Below are positions 25,714 to 32,117 of a DNA stretch of 64,000 bases, one piece after another; positions within the stretch are counted from its first letter, which is position 1, and each line of letters begins with the position of its first letter. The stretch covers positions 10,393 through 74,392 of the forward strand of contig CAJGDO010000003.1 of NCBI GenBank assembly GCA_904502225.1, in the 5' to 3' direction. The notes under the pieces are model-generated. The model did no database searches. It was given only the letters and a program-made list of their open reading frames with translations, and was not told the DNA's origin. Source of the DNA: an uncultured Clostridia bacterium. GTDB lineage: Bacteria; Bacillota; Clostridia; Christensenellales; Borkfalkiaceae. Both the position numbers and the translations under genes were made by a program.

Positions 25714-27828
25714 ATGAGCAGTAAAATTCTAGTTCCTGGCTTAACGCCTGTAGAAAGCGTTAATAATGGAAACGACTATGAGGCAAAAGTTTGGAATAGG
25801 ACGTATAAAATTTCTGATGCTCCGTTCTTTTCATCAATCTTAACGGCTGGAAAGGAAGCACTTGCAGGTCCAATTAGACTTGCTGGTGAATGCTTTGGTA
25901 GACCAATCGAGTGGGGGAAGTGTGAAAACTTTGAAATGCTTGACCACGACGATAAGAAAAGGACTTACGTTCAAACGACAAAGTTTAGCGAATTGATTTT
26001 GAACACAACAATGATAGTTCATTACGATGGCTTTGTTAAATGTAATATTACGCTTGCTCCACAAGGTTTTCACCCAGGTGTAATGTATGGTGTATCTCCA
26101 AAACAAAAGGAAAATTTAAGGTTAAACAAATTCTGGCTAGAAATTCCATTAAGAAAGGATTTTGCAACCTTATACCATATTAACCCACGTGGTATAACCT
26201 CAATAAACGGCAAAAAGATAAACGAAACTTATTTTTCTGCACTTGATTACGTGCCAGAAAAAAGCATGGTTCTTCCATTTAAGTCATCAGTTTATCTTGG
26301 AAACGACAATTCAGGTTTAGCAGTTTTGTTTGAGTCTGATGAGTGGTGGCGTCCAGAATTTGAAAACAGAGTAGTTGAAGTTTTAAATCAAGAAGACTGT
26401 GTATTGTTAAGAGTGCGTTTCTTGGATGAAGAACACCTTAAATGGGTAAATAAGGGTGGCTTTAACGGTGGATATTTATATCCAATCAACTTTGATTTCG
26501 CACTTATGGCAACTCCTGTTAAGCCTTTCCCAGCAAATCCATTTGCTCAAAAAGCATATCACGATGCTGGTATGGTTAAAACTGATGACGGCGTAAGAAG
26601 AACAAAGTTAGACAGGCCAATGTCAAAATCTTCTGACGGTGGTATGACTGCATCTGCACTTTATATAAAAGAAAAGGTTGACTCTGATAACGATGAACTT
26701 ATGGTTGACGTTTTGAAGAAGTGCGGTGTCAACACTTACTATATTCACGAAATGTGGAACGACTTGCAAAACAGCGTTTTCTTAACAACTAAAACGGCTG
26801 AAAGATTAAGAAAACTCGTTGATATTGCACACTCTCGTGGCATCAGATTAATTCCATACTTCGGCTATGAAATTTCTTCATTGTCACCAATCTTCGACAA
26901 AAACTTTATGCAATATAAAAAGATGTTCGAAGATACTTATTATGACTTTATGACCGGTGGTTATTATTATAGAGAACCATACCAAAGAGATACCAGCGTT
27001 TGCTATAAGTCAGGCTATAAGAGAATTCTTCTTGACGGTATTGCTCGCTTAATGGATGAATTCCACTTTGACGGTGTTTACCTTGACGGAACTTATGCTC
27101 TTGCAAGATGTATGAACGAATCACACGGCTGTGGCTATAGAGACGAAAGGGGTGTTTTACATTTAACTTACGACGTTTATAGTAAGAGAGATATGGTTGA
27201 AGAACTTTATGAAATGGTGCATTCTCGTGGTGGCACTGTTGATATCCACACGGGCAACACTTTCCCAGCACCATTTATGCCATATGCAGATACCGTTTGG
27301 GATGGCGAATCTATCCAAACAGTATTGGTTAGGGGAACTGAAGACAGAGTGCCAGAAGGCCACTTCCGTTCATTATACACAGGCAGACCATCTGGTGTTG
27401 TTGTAAGACCTATCATTTACACAAACCCACCAGTTTGGACGTTCCACCACTCATTATCAACAATGATTGCGTTTGGTGTATTGCCAAAAGCAAACTCATA
27501 CGAAGCAGTTATGGAAATGAAAGACGTTTGGAGTGCATACGATTCAATCCCAATGGAAAAAGCAGAATTTAAGGCTTTCTTTGAAAACGATGCAAAAACT
27601 ACTAATGAAGACGTTAGAGTAAGTTATTTTGATTATGAAGATGGTGTTTTGGCAATCATTGCAAACCATTATAAACATCCATCTGGAAAGACCGAAGTTA
27701 TATTTAACGGCAAGTTCAAGTCAGCAGTTGATAAAGTGACGGGTGAAAAAGTTGACCTTGTTGACGGCAACAAATTCAGCGTAGAATTTGAAACGTTTGA
27801 CTATAAAATTGTTGAACTTAAAAAATAA
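25714..27828 (+). CDS. Glycoside-hydrolase-like protein (DUF6067/GH123-like)
   Basis: Large protein of 704 residues without a signal peptide, so probably acting inside the cell on imported oligosaccharides. The N-terminal ~300 residues look beta-rich, the middle looks like a TIM barrel (INTYYIHEMWNDL-like strand, IRLIPYFGYEI, FDGVYLDGTYAL with Asp candidates, VDIHTGNTF), and the end is a beta domain. The arrangement resembles the glycoside hydrolase 123-like/DUF6067 group, which I name with moderate confidence only. It has its own promoter, TATAAT near 25658, and an AAGGAG site. Confidence 0.68.
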   Translation: MSSKILVPGLTPVESVNNGNDYEAKVWNRTYKISDAPFFSSILTAGKEALAGPIRLAGECFGRPIEWGKCENFEMLDHDDKKRTYVQTTKFSELILNTTMIVHYDGFVKCNITLAPQGFHPGVMYGVSPKQKENLRLNKFWLEIPLRKDFATLYHINPRGITSINGKKINETYFSALDYVPEKSMVLPFKSSVYLGNDNSGLAVLFESDEWWRPEFENRVVEVLNQEDCVLLRVRFLDEEHLKWVNKGGFNGGYLYPINFDFALMATPVKPFPANPFAQKAYHDAGMVKTDDGVRRTKLDRPMSKSSDGGMTASALYIKEKVDSDNDELMVDVLKKCGVNTYYIHEMWNDLQNSVFLTTKTAERLRKLVDIAHSRGIRLIPYFGYEISSLSPIFDKNFMQYKKMFEDTYYDFMTGGYYYREPYQRDTSVCYKSGYKRILLDGIARLMDEFHFDGVYLDGTYALARCMNESHGCGYRDERGVLHLTYDVYSKRDMVEELYEMVHSRGGTVDIHTGNTFPAPFMPYADTVWDGESIQTVLVRGTEDRVPEGHFRSLYTGRPSGVVVRPIIYTNPPVWTFHHSLSTMIAFGVLPKANSYEAVMEMKDVWSAYDSIPMEKAEFKAFFENDAKTTNEDVRVSYFDYEDGVLAIIANHYKHPSGKTEVIFNGKFKSAVDKVTGEKVDLVDGNKFSVEFETFDYKIVELKK

Positions 27829-27841
27829 ACAAATCAAAAAC

Positions 27842-27877
27842 AAAAAATCCCTACTTGAAAAAGCAGGGATTTTTTTA
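27842..27877. terminator. Terminator after the glycoside-hydrolase-like gene
   Basis: Stem AAAAATCCCT.C/G.AGGGATTTTT, usable in both directions. Confidence 0.85.
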
Positions 27878-27887
27878 TGGCAGATCT

Positions 27888-27947
27888 GGACTATTTTTTC
27901 GCTTTCAGCGAACACGCAAACAATGGTTTGCTCGCTCCTAATTCAAA
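27888..27947. repeat. 60-base hairpin repeat, copy 1
   Basis: Differs from 31320-31379 at only two positions. Contains the stems TTCGCT/AGCGAA and GCAAAC/GTTTGC back to back. Unlike copy 2, it lacks the third stem and one terminal inverted repeat, so it looks truncated. Confidence 0.85.
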
Positions 27948-28231
27948 TCCCTCTAAAAATCCAAAACAAAAAACCTAAAACAAACTTAAGTTCATTTTAG
28001 GTTTTATTTGGCGGGCAAGTGGTGATTGCATTCTAAATTTTTAGCTGTATTTTCTAATATGACTAGAACTGCAAAATCTCTGGATATAATAAACACGAGC
28101 AAATTATTCAAAAAATAATTTTATTAATAAAAACAACCAATAGTTTACAAATCTCGTTGTTTTTGAAACCAATCGGTCATTGATTTTTTGTTGTTTAAGT
28201 GTTATAATATAAGTGAAATAAGGAGATAACT

Positions 28232-28735
28232 ATGTTAAGAGATTCGTTAAAGACAAAAAGAGAAGAATTATCTATTACACAAAATGAAGTTGCAGAATAT
28301 TTAAATATTAGTCCACAATCTGTTTCAAAATGGGAACGTGGAGAATCTTTACCATCGGTAGAGTATTTGCCCAAACTTGCAGAACTATTTCATTGTAAAA
28401 TTGATGATTTGTTTGATAAATTTCCATACAGAATAATAAAAGAAGATAAATTTTTTAGATTATTAAACGAAAATCATGAAACAGCAAAAACAAATATTAA
28501 CGTAATGTTACAAGAAAATGATTTGCTGAAAAAATTTATATATTTATTGTGTAAAATGCTTTTAGAAAACGATTGTATATTTCATAATGTTATTATGGAG
28601 AATTTTAATTTTAGTTATGATAGGGCAAAAAAACTAATAGAATCTTTATTTGAATCAAATTTAATCGAATTAAAATTCGAAAGATATTATGTAATAAAAG
28701 AGAACTTGGTTTTGCTACAAAAACACGTAATTTAG
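28232..28735 (+). CDS. XRE-family transcriptional regulator
   Basis: Protein of 167 residues. An N-terminal helix-turn-helix (QNEVAEYLNISPQSVSKWER, about residues 18-37) is of the Cro/C1 type. The C-terminal ~70 residues, with FNFSYDRAKKLIESLFESNL, resemble the winged helix of FtsK-gamma-type domains, so it may have a second DNA-binding unit. No ligand domain is visible. AAGGAGATA precedes the ATG. AT-rich like the neighbouring accessory module, and possibly its regulator, though the operon is on the other strand 300 bases away. Confidence 0.85.
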   Translation: MLRDSLKTKREELSITQNEVAEYLNISPQSVSKWERGESLPSVEYLPKLAELFHCKIDDLFDKFPYRIIKEDKFFRLLNENHETAKTNINVMLQENDLLKKFIYLLCKMLLENDCIFHNVIMENFNFSYDRAKKLIESLFESNLIELKFERYYVIKENLVLLQKHVI

Positions 28736-28754
28736 TGTTTTGTCTTTTTTTGTC

Positions 28755-28785
28755 AACGAGTGATGAAAATTCATCACTCGTTTTT
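28755..28785 (+). terminator. Terminator after the XRE gene
   Basis: Near-perfect long stem ACGAGTGATGAA/TTCATCACTCGT with a two-base loop and T-run. Confidence 0.9.
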
Positions 28786-28862
28786 ATATGCAAAAAAGTT
28801 GAAGTAAATTTCCAAACTAAAGTTGCGTCATTTGTTATAATGAAAACGAAGAAAATTCTATT

Positions 28863-28943
28863 CTTTCAATAATTATCCCAGCCACACCTTTATAGCAAAA
28901 ATAAAAAAGATTGTATCCGTTAGAATACAATCTCTCTTGGCGG
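28863..28943. repeat. Direct repeat flanking the three-gene module, left copy
   Basis: About 80 bases, roughly 85% identical to 31197-31272, both ending in CTCTCTTGGCGG. It contains a hairpin GATTGTATCC/GAATACAATC (28909-28932), which on the minus strand is followed by a T-run and so acts as a terminator for the operon 29006-30863. Confidence 0.8.
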
Positions 28944-29005
28944 GAAGACTGTTATCCAATCCTAACACCAAAATATATGTTGGCGTTGGGTGGGTGAAAA
29001 TTGTT

Positions 29006-29527
29006 TTAAGGTTTTAATTTGTTTATTTCATCTTCTGTTTGAAATTTCATTTTAAAATTATCATCATCAATTTTATTAAACGTCTTCTCTTGATTTACAA
29101 AATTTCGTAGCATTTGTTTTAAATGCTTTGGAGTGTCAATTTGAGCAAAATTTAATAAACTATGAACGATATCCGTATTAATAATCTCATTTCCAGTGTG
29201 TTTCTTGTATAAGTAGACTAATATATATATTTTTTGAGTTATAGATTTTGCCAAAGAATATGACTTAAATTCTTCAATAAATTCACGCTCATTATTGATT
29301 TTCAAATCAACTATTTCTAATTTCATAGGTTTACTGCCGGATGTTGTTTTTGTTTTCTTTTTTGTATAATTCTTTTTTTCTTGTTCATTTAAAACATCTT
29401 TATCAGTACTTTCCTTAGTTGAATTGTCAATGGTAATACTTTGTATGAGAGAGTATATTTCCTTTACCTCATCAATTGAACCTTCAATTTCAAACTCGAT
29501 GTTATTATTTTTATATTTAACTACCAT
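29006..29527 (-). CDS. Unknown protein C of the three-gene module
   Basis: Last gene of the operon, 173 residues, not recognised. The N-terminal ~35 residues (VVKYKNNNIEFEIEG then an amphipathic helix) look like a small beta-hairpin plus helix. A Lys/Thr/Ser-rich linker (KKKTKTTSGSK, near residue 62) leads to a C-terminal module of about 80 residues, predicted helical with a final hairpin, that resembles parts of proteins A and B. AAAGGAG with a 6-base spacer fixes the ATG at 29527 rather than the upstream in-frame ATG. It starts 11 bases after the stop of B. Very AT-rich codon use. Confidence 0.75.
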   Translation of the reverse strand: MVVKYKNNNIEFEIEGSIDEVKEIYSLIQSITIDNSTKESTDKDVLNEQEKKNYTKKKTKTTSGSKPMKLEIVDLKINNEREFIEEFKSYSLAKSITQKIYILVYLYKKHTGNEIINTDIVHSLLNFAQIDTPKHLKQMLRNFVNQEKTFNKIDDDNFKMKFQTEDEINKLKP

Positions 29528-29538
29528 TTTTTCTCCTT

Positions 29539-30282
29539 TTATTTCCAATTTTTATAATCAATTAAACTAATCAATTCTTGAATACAAATTCTTACATCCT
29601 GTTTTATTTTATCAATATCACTTTGTTTTGCACAAAAACGACGATTATGTGCAGCTAAGTCGCCTATATTTTTTATGTTTTTAAATCCTTGTTTAGCATT
29701 TCTACTTATATTCCATGATTTTTCTATCAGCAATTTATTTATTAAATCGCTTAAATAGAAAAAATCGCCATTTTTGTCTTTTATTTCGCTGTCCAATTTA
29801 TGTTTTTCAAAACATTCAATAATTAATGTTTCAATCAACTTTCTTAACATTACAGAACATGCATCGAATAATTTTAGGTCATAACAACAGATTGCTTGAC
29901 TAGAAATTTCCTGAATATAACCCCTTGTTTCGTTTACCAATTCTATTGGAAATAGATTATTAGATGGAGGTGGTGCTTTACGATTATTAAATTCATCATT
30001 AAATTTATCTTGTAATTGTTTTGTAATTGTAAAAACACCAGAGGATTTTTTAATAAATTTTTTATTTTTACCACTGCAATTATTATTCAAATATGCAGAT
30101 ATATTGGAATATTTCGGACAATTTAGCATTTCAAAACACTGTTGAATATCTTTTGTTGAAAAATTATCAAAATTGTTTAAATGTAAAAAGTACGCAAAAT
30201 AATCTATTTGTTTTGCTGATGTAATCTCATTAAAGTTTTCTATTGTAAAAACAAAATTTTCTATAGTATCCTTTGTATACAT
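29539..30282 (-). CDS. Unknown protein B with DUF4145/HEPN-like domain
   Basis: Middle gene, 247 residues. Residues about 15-90 form a winged-helix-like module (FSTKDIQQCFEML, then SGVFTITKQLQDKF) that resembles the C-terminal modules of A and C. Residues about 115-245 look like DUF4145, a HEPN-superfamily helical bundle: ACSVMLRKLIETLIIECF, a variable loop, KNIGDLAAHNRRF, and a last helix. The usual Rx4-6H ribonuclease motif is not clear, with Lys near the conserved His, so catalysis is uncertain. Start and stop of A overlap (TAATG), showing coupled translation. Confidence 0.78.
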   Translation of the reverse strand: MYTKDTIENFVFTIENFNEITSAKQIDYFAYFLHLNNFDNFSTKDIQQCFEMLNCPKYSNISAYLNNNCSGKNKKFIKKSSGVFTITKQLQDKFNDEFNNRKAPPPSNNLFPIELVNETRGYIQEISSQAICCYDLKLFDACSVMLRKLIETLIIECFEKHKLDSEIKDKNGDFFYLSDLINKLLIEKSWNISRNAKQGFKNIKNIGDLAAHNRRFCAKQSDIDKIKQDVRICIQELISLIDYKNWK

Positions 30283-30863
30283 TATTTCTTATCCTTATGT
30301 GGCAAGTCTTGAGTGACAAAGTTAATCCCTTTTATAGAAGTGGTAATTTTACCATCTACAAAATCAATGTAACCATATCTACTACTACTACAATCTCTCA
30401 AATTTTGAATTAATACTGCTGGGATTTTTTTACCTAATTCCATATAACAAGTAAAAATATGGTCAGGAGTTATACCATCAATGTTTAATATTTTTTCAAG
30501 ATAATATGTCATTACTGCAGAATTCTGTATGTTTCCCTCTGGACATTTTTCTTCAAAGAATTGAGATAAAGTTTTTGTATTATCCGGACGCAAATTTAAA
30601 TTTTTTACAAGTTGAGGCTTATAACTATTGGTATAGGAAGATGATGACGATGTTTTTGATTTTCTTTTCTTTTTGCTTACAGTCACTTTTTTGTCATCAC
30701 TTATTTCTCCTTGTTGAATGGTATTGATAGCAACTTCCTGATTGTTTGTATTTGCTTGATTGTTTAATAAAAAATCAAATACTTTTTCTTGTAAATTTTC
30801 AGGATACTGTTTTACGATATCTAATATTTCATTTAACATATCTAATTTTTCTTTAAATTCCAT
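30282..30863 (-). CDS. Unknown protein A of the three-gene module
   Basis: First gene, 193 residues, not recognised. The N-terminal ~35 residues are an amphipathic helix (KLDMLNEILDIVKQY), followed by a long Ser/Lys-rich linker (SKKKRKSKTSSSSS near residue 65). The C-terminal module (about 98-185: YYLEKILNIDGITPDHIFTC, then IPAVLIQNLRD, then GKITTSIKGINFV) looks like a winged helix and is shared with B and C. An ATG at 30917 is in frame, but a perfect promoter occupies that stretch, and AGGGAG sits before ATG 30863, so the shorter start is correct. Confidence 0.75.
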   Translation of the reverse strand: MEFKEKLDMLNEILDIVKQYPENLQEKVFDFLLNNQANTNNQEVAINTIQQGEISDDKKVTVSKKKRKSKTSSSSSYTNSYKPQLVKNLNLRPDNTKTLSQFFEEKCPEGNIQNSAVMTYYLEKILNIDGITPDHIFTCYMELGKKIPAVLIQNLRDCSSSRYGYIDFVDGKITTSIKGINFVTQDLPHKDKK

Positions 30864-30888
30864 ATTAATTCTCCCTGTGTATATAGGC

Positions 30889-30917
30889 ATTATAACATAT
30901 TTGTATTGTATTGTCAA
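30889..30917 (-). promoter_or_regulatory. Consensus promoter of the three-gene module
   Basis: On the minus strand TTGACA (30917-30912) and TATAAT (30894-30889), exactly 17 bases apart. Confidence 0.85.
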
Positions 30918-30950
30918 GTATATTCAATACAGATTAAATATACAATACAA
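30901..30950. promoter_or_regulatory. Inverted repeat overlapping the module promoter (possible operator)
   Basis: TTGTATTGTA at 30901-30910 is matched by TACAATACAA at 30941-30950, a perfect 10-base inverted repeat. One arm lies in the spacer between -35 and -10, and another TGTATTG-like copy lies between the arms. This suits repression of the operon by a dimeric or looping regulator. Confidence 0.6.
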
Positions 30951-30953
30951 AAA

Positions 30954-30977
30954 AGAAGAAGTTTTTTACTTCTTCTC
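30954..30977 (-). terminator. Terminator downstream of the 42-residue frame
   Basis: On the minus strand AGAAGAAGT/ACTTCTTCT with a short A-rich loop and a following T-run, directly after the stop of the 42-residue frame. Confidence 0.75.
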
Positions 30978-30984
30978 GTGGGTT

Positions 30985-31113
30985 TTATTGATTGGATTGC
31001 AAATGAGAGTAAACTTCATTTGCTGATAGGTTAGAAAAGTTGCCATTTGTTTCTGCAAAGTTCTTTAAGGTGGGGTTATCTATTAAATACTTTTTTTCTT
31101 TTTTATTAGACAT
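30985..31113 (-). CDS. Small hypothetical protein, 42 residues
   Basis: Frame beginning MSNKKEKKYLID and ending SHLQSNQ, with a basic start and a polar helix-like remainder. No strong ribosome site is visible, only a weak GTTGG. It is followed at once by a terminator on the same strand, which is the main reason to think it is expressed. It sits between the right flanking repeat and the three-gene operon and shares its AT-rich composition, so it may belong to the module. Function unknown. Confidence 0.4.
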   Translation of the reverse strand: MSNKKEKKYLIDNPTLKNFAETNGNFSNLSANEVYSHLQSNQ

Positions 31114-31196
31114 AATTACCAACTTTTGTAAAATCTTAAAAATATTATATCATAATAACACTACTTTTTCAATCTCTTTAAGTGTTTGACATCATC

Positions 31197-31272
31197 TTTC
31201 AACAATAATTCCAGCAACGCCTTTATAACAAAAAAAAGATTGTATCCATTAGAATACAATCTCTCTTGGCGG
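31197..31272. repeat. Direct repeat flanking the three-gene module, right copy
   Basis: Partner of 28863-28943. Includes the same hairpin (31238-31261) and runs directly into a 21-base stretch identical to the 3' end of the neighbouring tRNA-Ser gene. Confidence 0.8.
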
Positions 31273-31287
31273 AGAGGAGAGGATTTG
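31267..31287 (-). repeat. Duplicate of the tRNA-Ser 3' end (possible attachment site)
   Basis: 21 bases identical to 31447-31467, the 3' end of tRNA-Ser including CCA. Such duplications are left by integrating elements or by recombination at tRNA genes; no integrase is nearby. Confidence 0.65.
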
Positions 31288-31387
31288 CTTCTATCGAGCC
31301 TCCCGCAAAATAGTCCACTGGACTATTTTTTCGCTTTTAGCGAACACGCAAACAATGGTTTGCTGGCTCCTAATTCAAAACCTCTCC
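31276..31387. mobile_element. MITE-like hairpin element, 112 bases (repeat copy 2 inside)
   Basis: Bounded by 12-base inverted ends GGAGAGGATTTG and CAAAACCTCTCC (11 of 12 pair). Inside are three successive stems: AAAATAGTCC/GGACTATTTT (31307-31329), TTCGCT/AGCGAA (31330-31344) and GCAAAC/GTTTGC (31348-31363). The last 60 bases of the interior match 27888-27947. The ends correspond to tRNA-Ser acceptor and T-arm sequence, so it may have arisen from, or inserted into, a tRNA-Ser copy. No coding capacity. Confidence 0.6.
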
Positions 31388-31406
31388 ATAATTTCACAAA
31401 CAAAAC

Positions 31407-31438
31407 AAAAACCCTACACATAAAAAGTGCAGGGTTTT
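31407..31438 (-). terminator. Terminator of tRNA-Ser
   Basis: Minus strand stem AAAACCCTGCAC/GTGTAGGGTTTT followed by a T-rich tail, just after the tRNA. Confidence 0.85.
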
Positions 31439-31446
31439 CATTTATT

Positions 31447-31534
31447 TGGCGGAGAGGAGAGGATTTGAACCTCCGATACCTTGCGGTATACACGCTTTCC
31501 AAGCGTGCACATTAGACCACTCTGACACCTCTCC
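31447..31534 (-). tRNA. tRNA-Ser (GGA anticodon)
   Basis: 88-base type II tRNA with encoded CCA. The acceptor stem GGAGAGG pairs with CCTCTCC, discriminator G73; the anticodon loop CTTGGAAAG gives anticodon GGA, reading UCC/UCU; a long variable arm (ATACCGCAAGGTAT) marks serine, and the T-loop TTCAAAT is present. A minus-strand promoter (TTGATT, TAAAAT) lies upstream near 31545-31585. Its 3' end is duplicated at 31267-31287. Confidence 0.95.
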
Positions 31535-31685
31535 AAACAGTCTAACAATAATTTTAATATATTTGCTTTGTAAAATCAAGTGTATTATATAAAATTTGTA
31601 TAAATTTATTTTTTTGTGGGGTATTGACATACAATAATATATATAATAAAATATATTTAAGATATATAATATGGAGGTAAAAAAT

Positions 31686-31910
31686 ATGGCAAAAAAAGTA
31701 AAAGATTATTTTGGATTAAGTTGGATTGTTAGTTTGATTTTGGCAATTATACCAATAACGTCTATGGTGTTAGGGGTATTAACTCGTTTTAAGGAAGGCA
31801 AGTATCTTGCGGCAATATTGCGTCTAGTATTAGGCTGGAACGTTATTTGGATTTTAGATATTGTTTTTATCTTCTTAAACCAAAGGATTTTAAGAGTTTT
31901 AGATATGTAA
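31686..31910 (+). CDS. Small membrane protein, 74 residues
   Basis: Not assigned to a family. Two hydrophobic helices (about 11-30 and 42-64) separated by a short basic loop (TRFKEGKY), starting MAKKVKDYFGLSW. A frame opens at 31671, but GGAGGT at 31673 is the ribosome site for ATG 31686. Single gene between its own promoter (TTGACA near 31625) and the terminator at 31951. Probably an inner-membrane protein of unknown role. Confidence 0.75.
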   Translation: MAKKVKDYFGLSWIVSLILAIIPITSMVLGVLTRFKEGKYLAAILRLVLGWNVIWILDIVFIFLNQRILRVLDM

Positions 31911-31950
31911 ACAATAAAAAATTAACTAAAAATCAATCAAAAATAGCAAA

Positions 31951-31984
31951 AAAACGCCCTTTTCAAGCAAGAAAGGGCGTTTTT
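31951..31984. terminator. Terminator after the small membrane protein
   Basis: Stem AAAACGCCCTTT/AAAGGGCGTTTT. Confidence 0.9.
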
Positions 31985-31991
31985 GGTTAAA

Positions 31992-32075
31992 ACACAATAT
32001 ATTGTGGTATGGGTAAAAAATTTTTACAAAATATTGAAAAAAACTGTTGACACAGAGTACAAAATATGGTATATT
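31992..32075 (+). promoter_or_regulatory. nrdD promoter with NrdR-type boxes
   Basis: ACACAATATATTGTGG (31992-32007) is an excellent NrdR box. Two weaker copies starting ACAAAATAT are at 32026 and 32059, spaced 33-34 bases, about three helical turns. The promoter TTGACA (32047) and TATATT (32070), 17 bases apart, encloses the last box. This fits repression by NrdR when deoxynucleotides are plentiful. Confidence 0.7.
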
Positions 32076-32117
32076 TAAAACGCTCACTAAAAGAAAAAGC
32101 AAAAAGGAGAATGAAAA

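Larger units (their letters stand above)
27829..28231. other. Intergenic region with repeat copy and terminators
   Basis: About 400 bases without a gene. It holds a bidirectional terminator (27842-27877), one copy of the 60-base hairpin repeat (27888-27947), a second strong stem AAAACCTAAAA/TTTTAGGTTTT (27970-28005) beside TTTGGCGGG, and the promoter region of the XRE gene. Read on the minus strand, two segments end in GCCA and are followed by a terminator, like degraded tRNA 3' ends. Confidence 0.6.
31114..31446. other. Intergenic region made of repeats between the module and tRNA-Ser
   Basis: No gene. It holds the right flanking repeat (31197-31272), a copy of the tRNA-Ser 3' end (31267-31287), the hairpin element (31276-31387) and the tRNA terminator (31407-31438). 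Frames that run through it are products of repeat and tRNA sequence. Confidence 0.75.

Noticed and set aside
27788..28000. A 70-codon forward frame over the end of the glycoside-hydrolase-like gene
   Set aside because: It overlaps the real gene and runs through a terminator and the hairpin repeat.
30760..31026. Forward frame of 88 codons opposite protein A and its promoter
   Set aside because: Antisense to protein A and its consensus promoter; no ribosome site.
28863..31272. CRISPR array from the repeated units
   Set aside because: Only two copies, 2.3 kb apart, with genes between; no regular spacers and no cas genes.
31186..31515. A 109-codon forward frame from the right flanking repeat into tRNA-Ser
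   Set aside because: It consists of repeat, hairpin element and antisense tRNA sequence; no ribosome site or coding character. Similar translations arise wherever this repeat lies.
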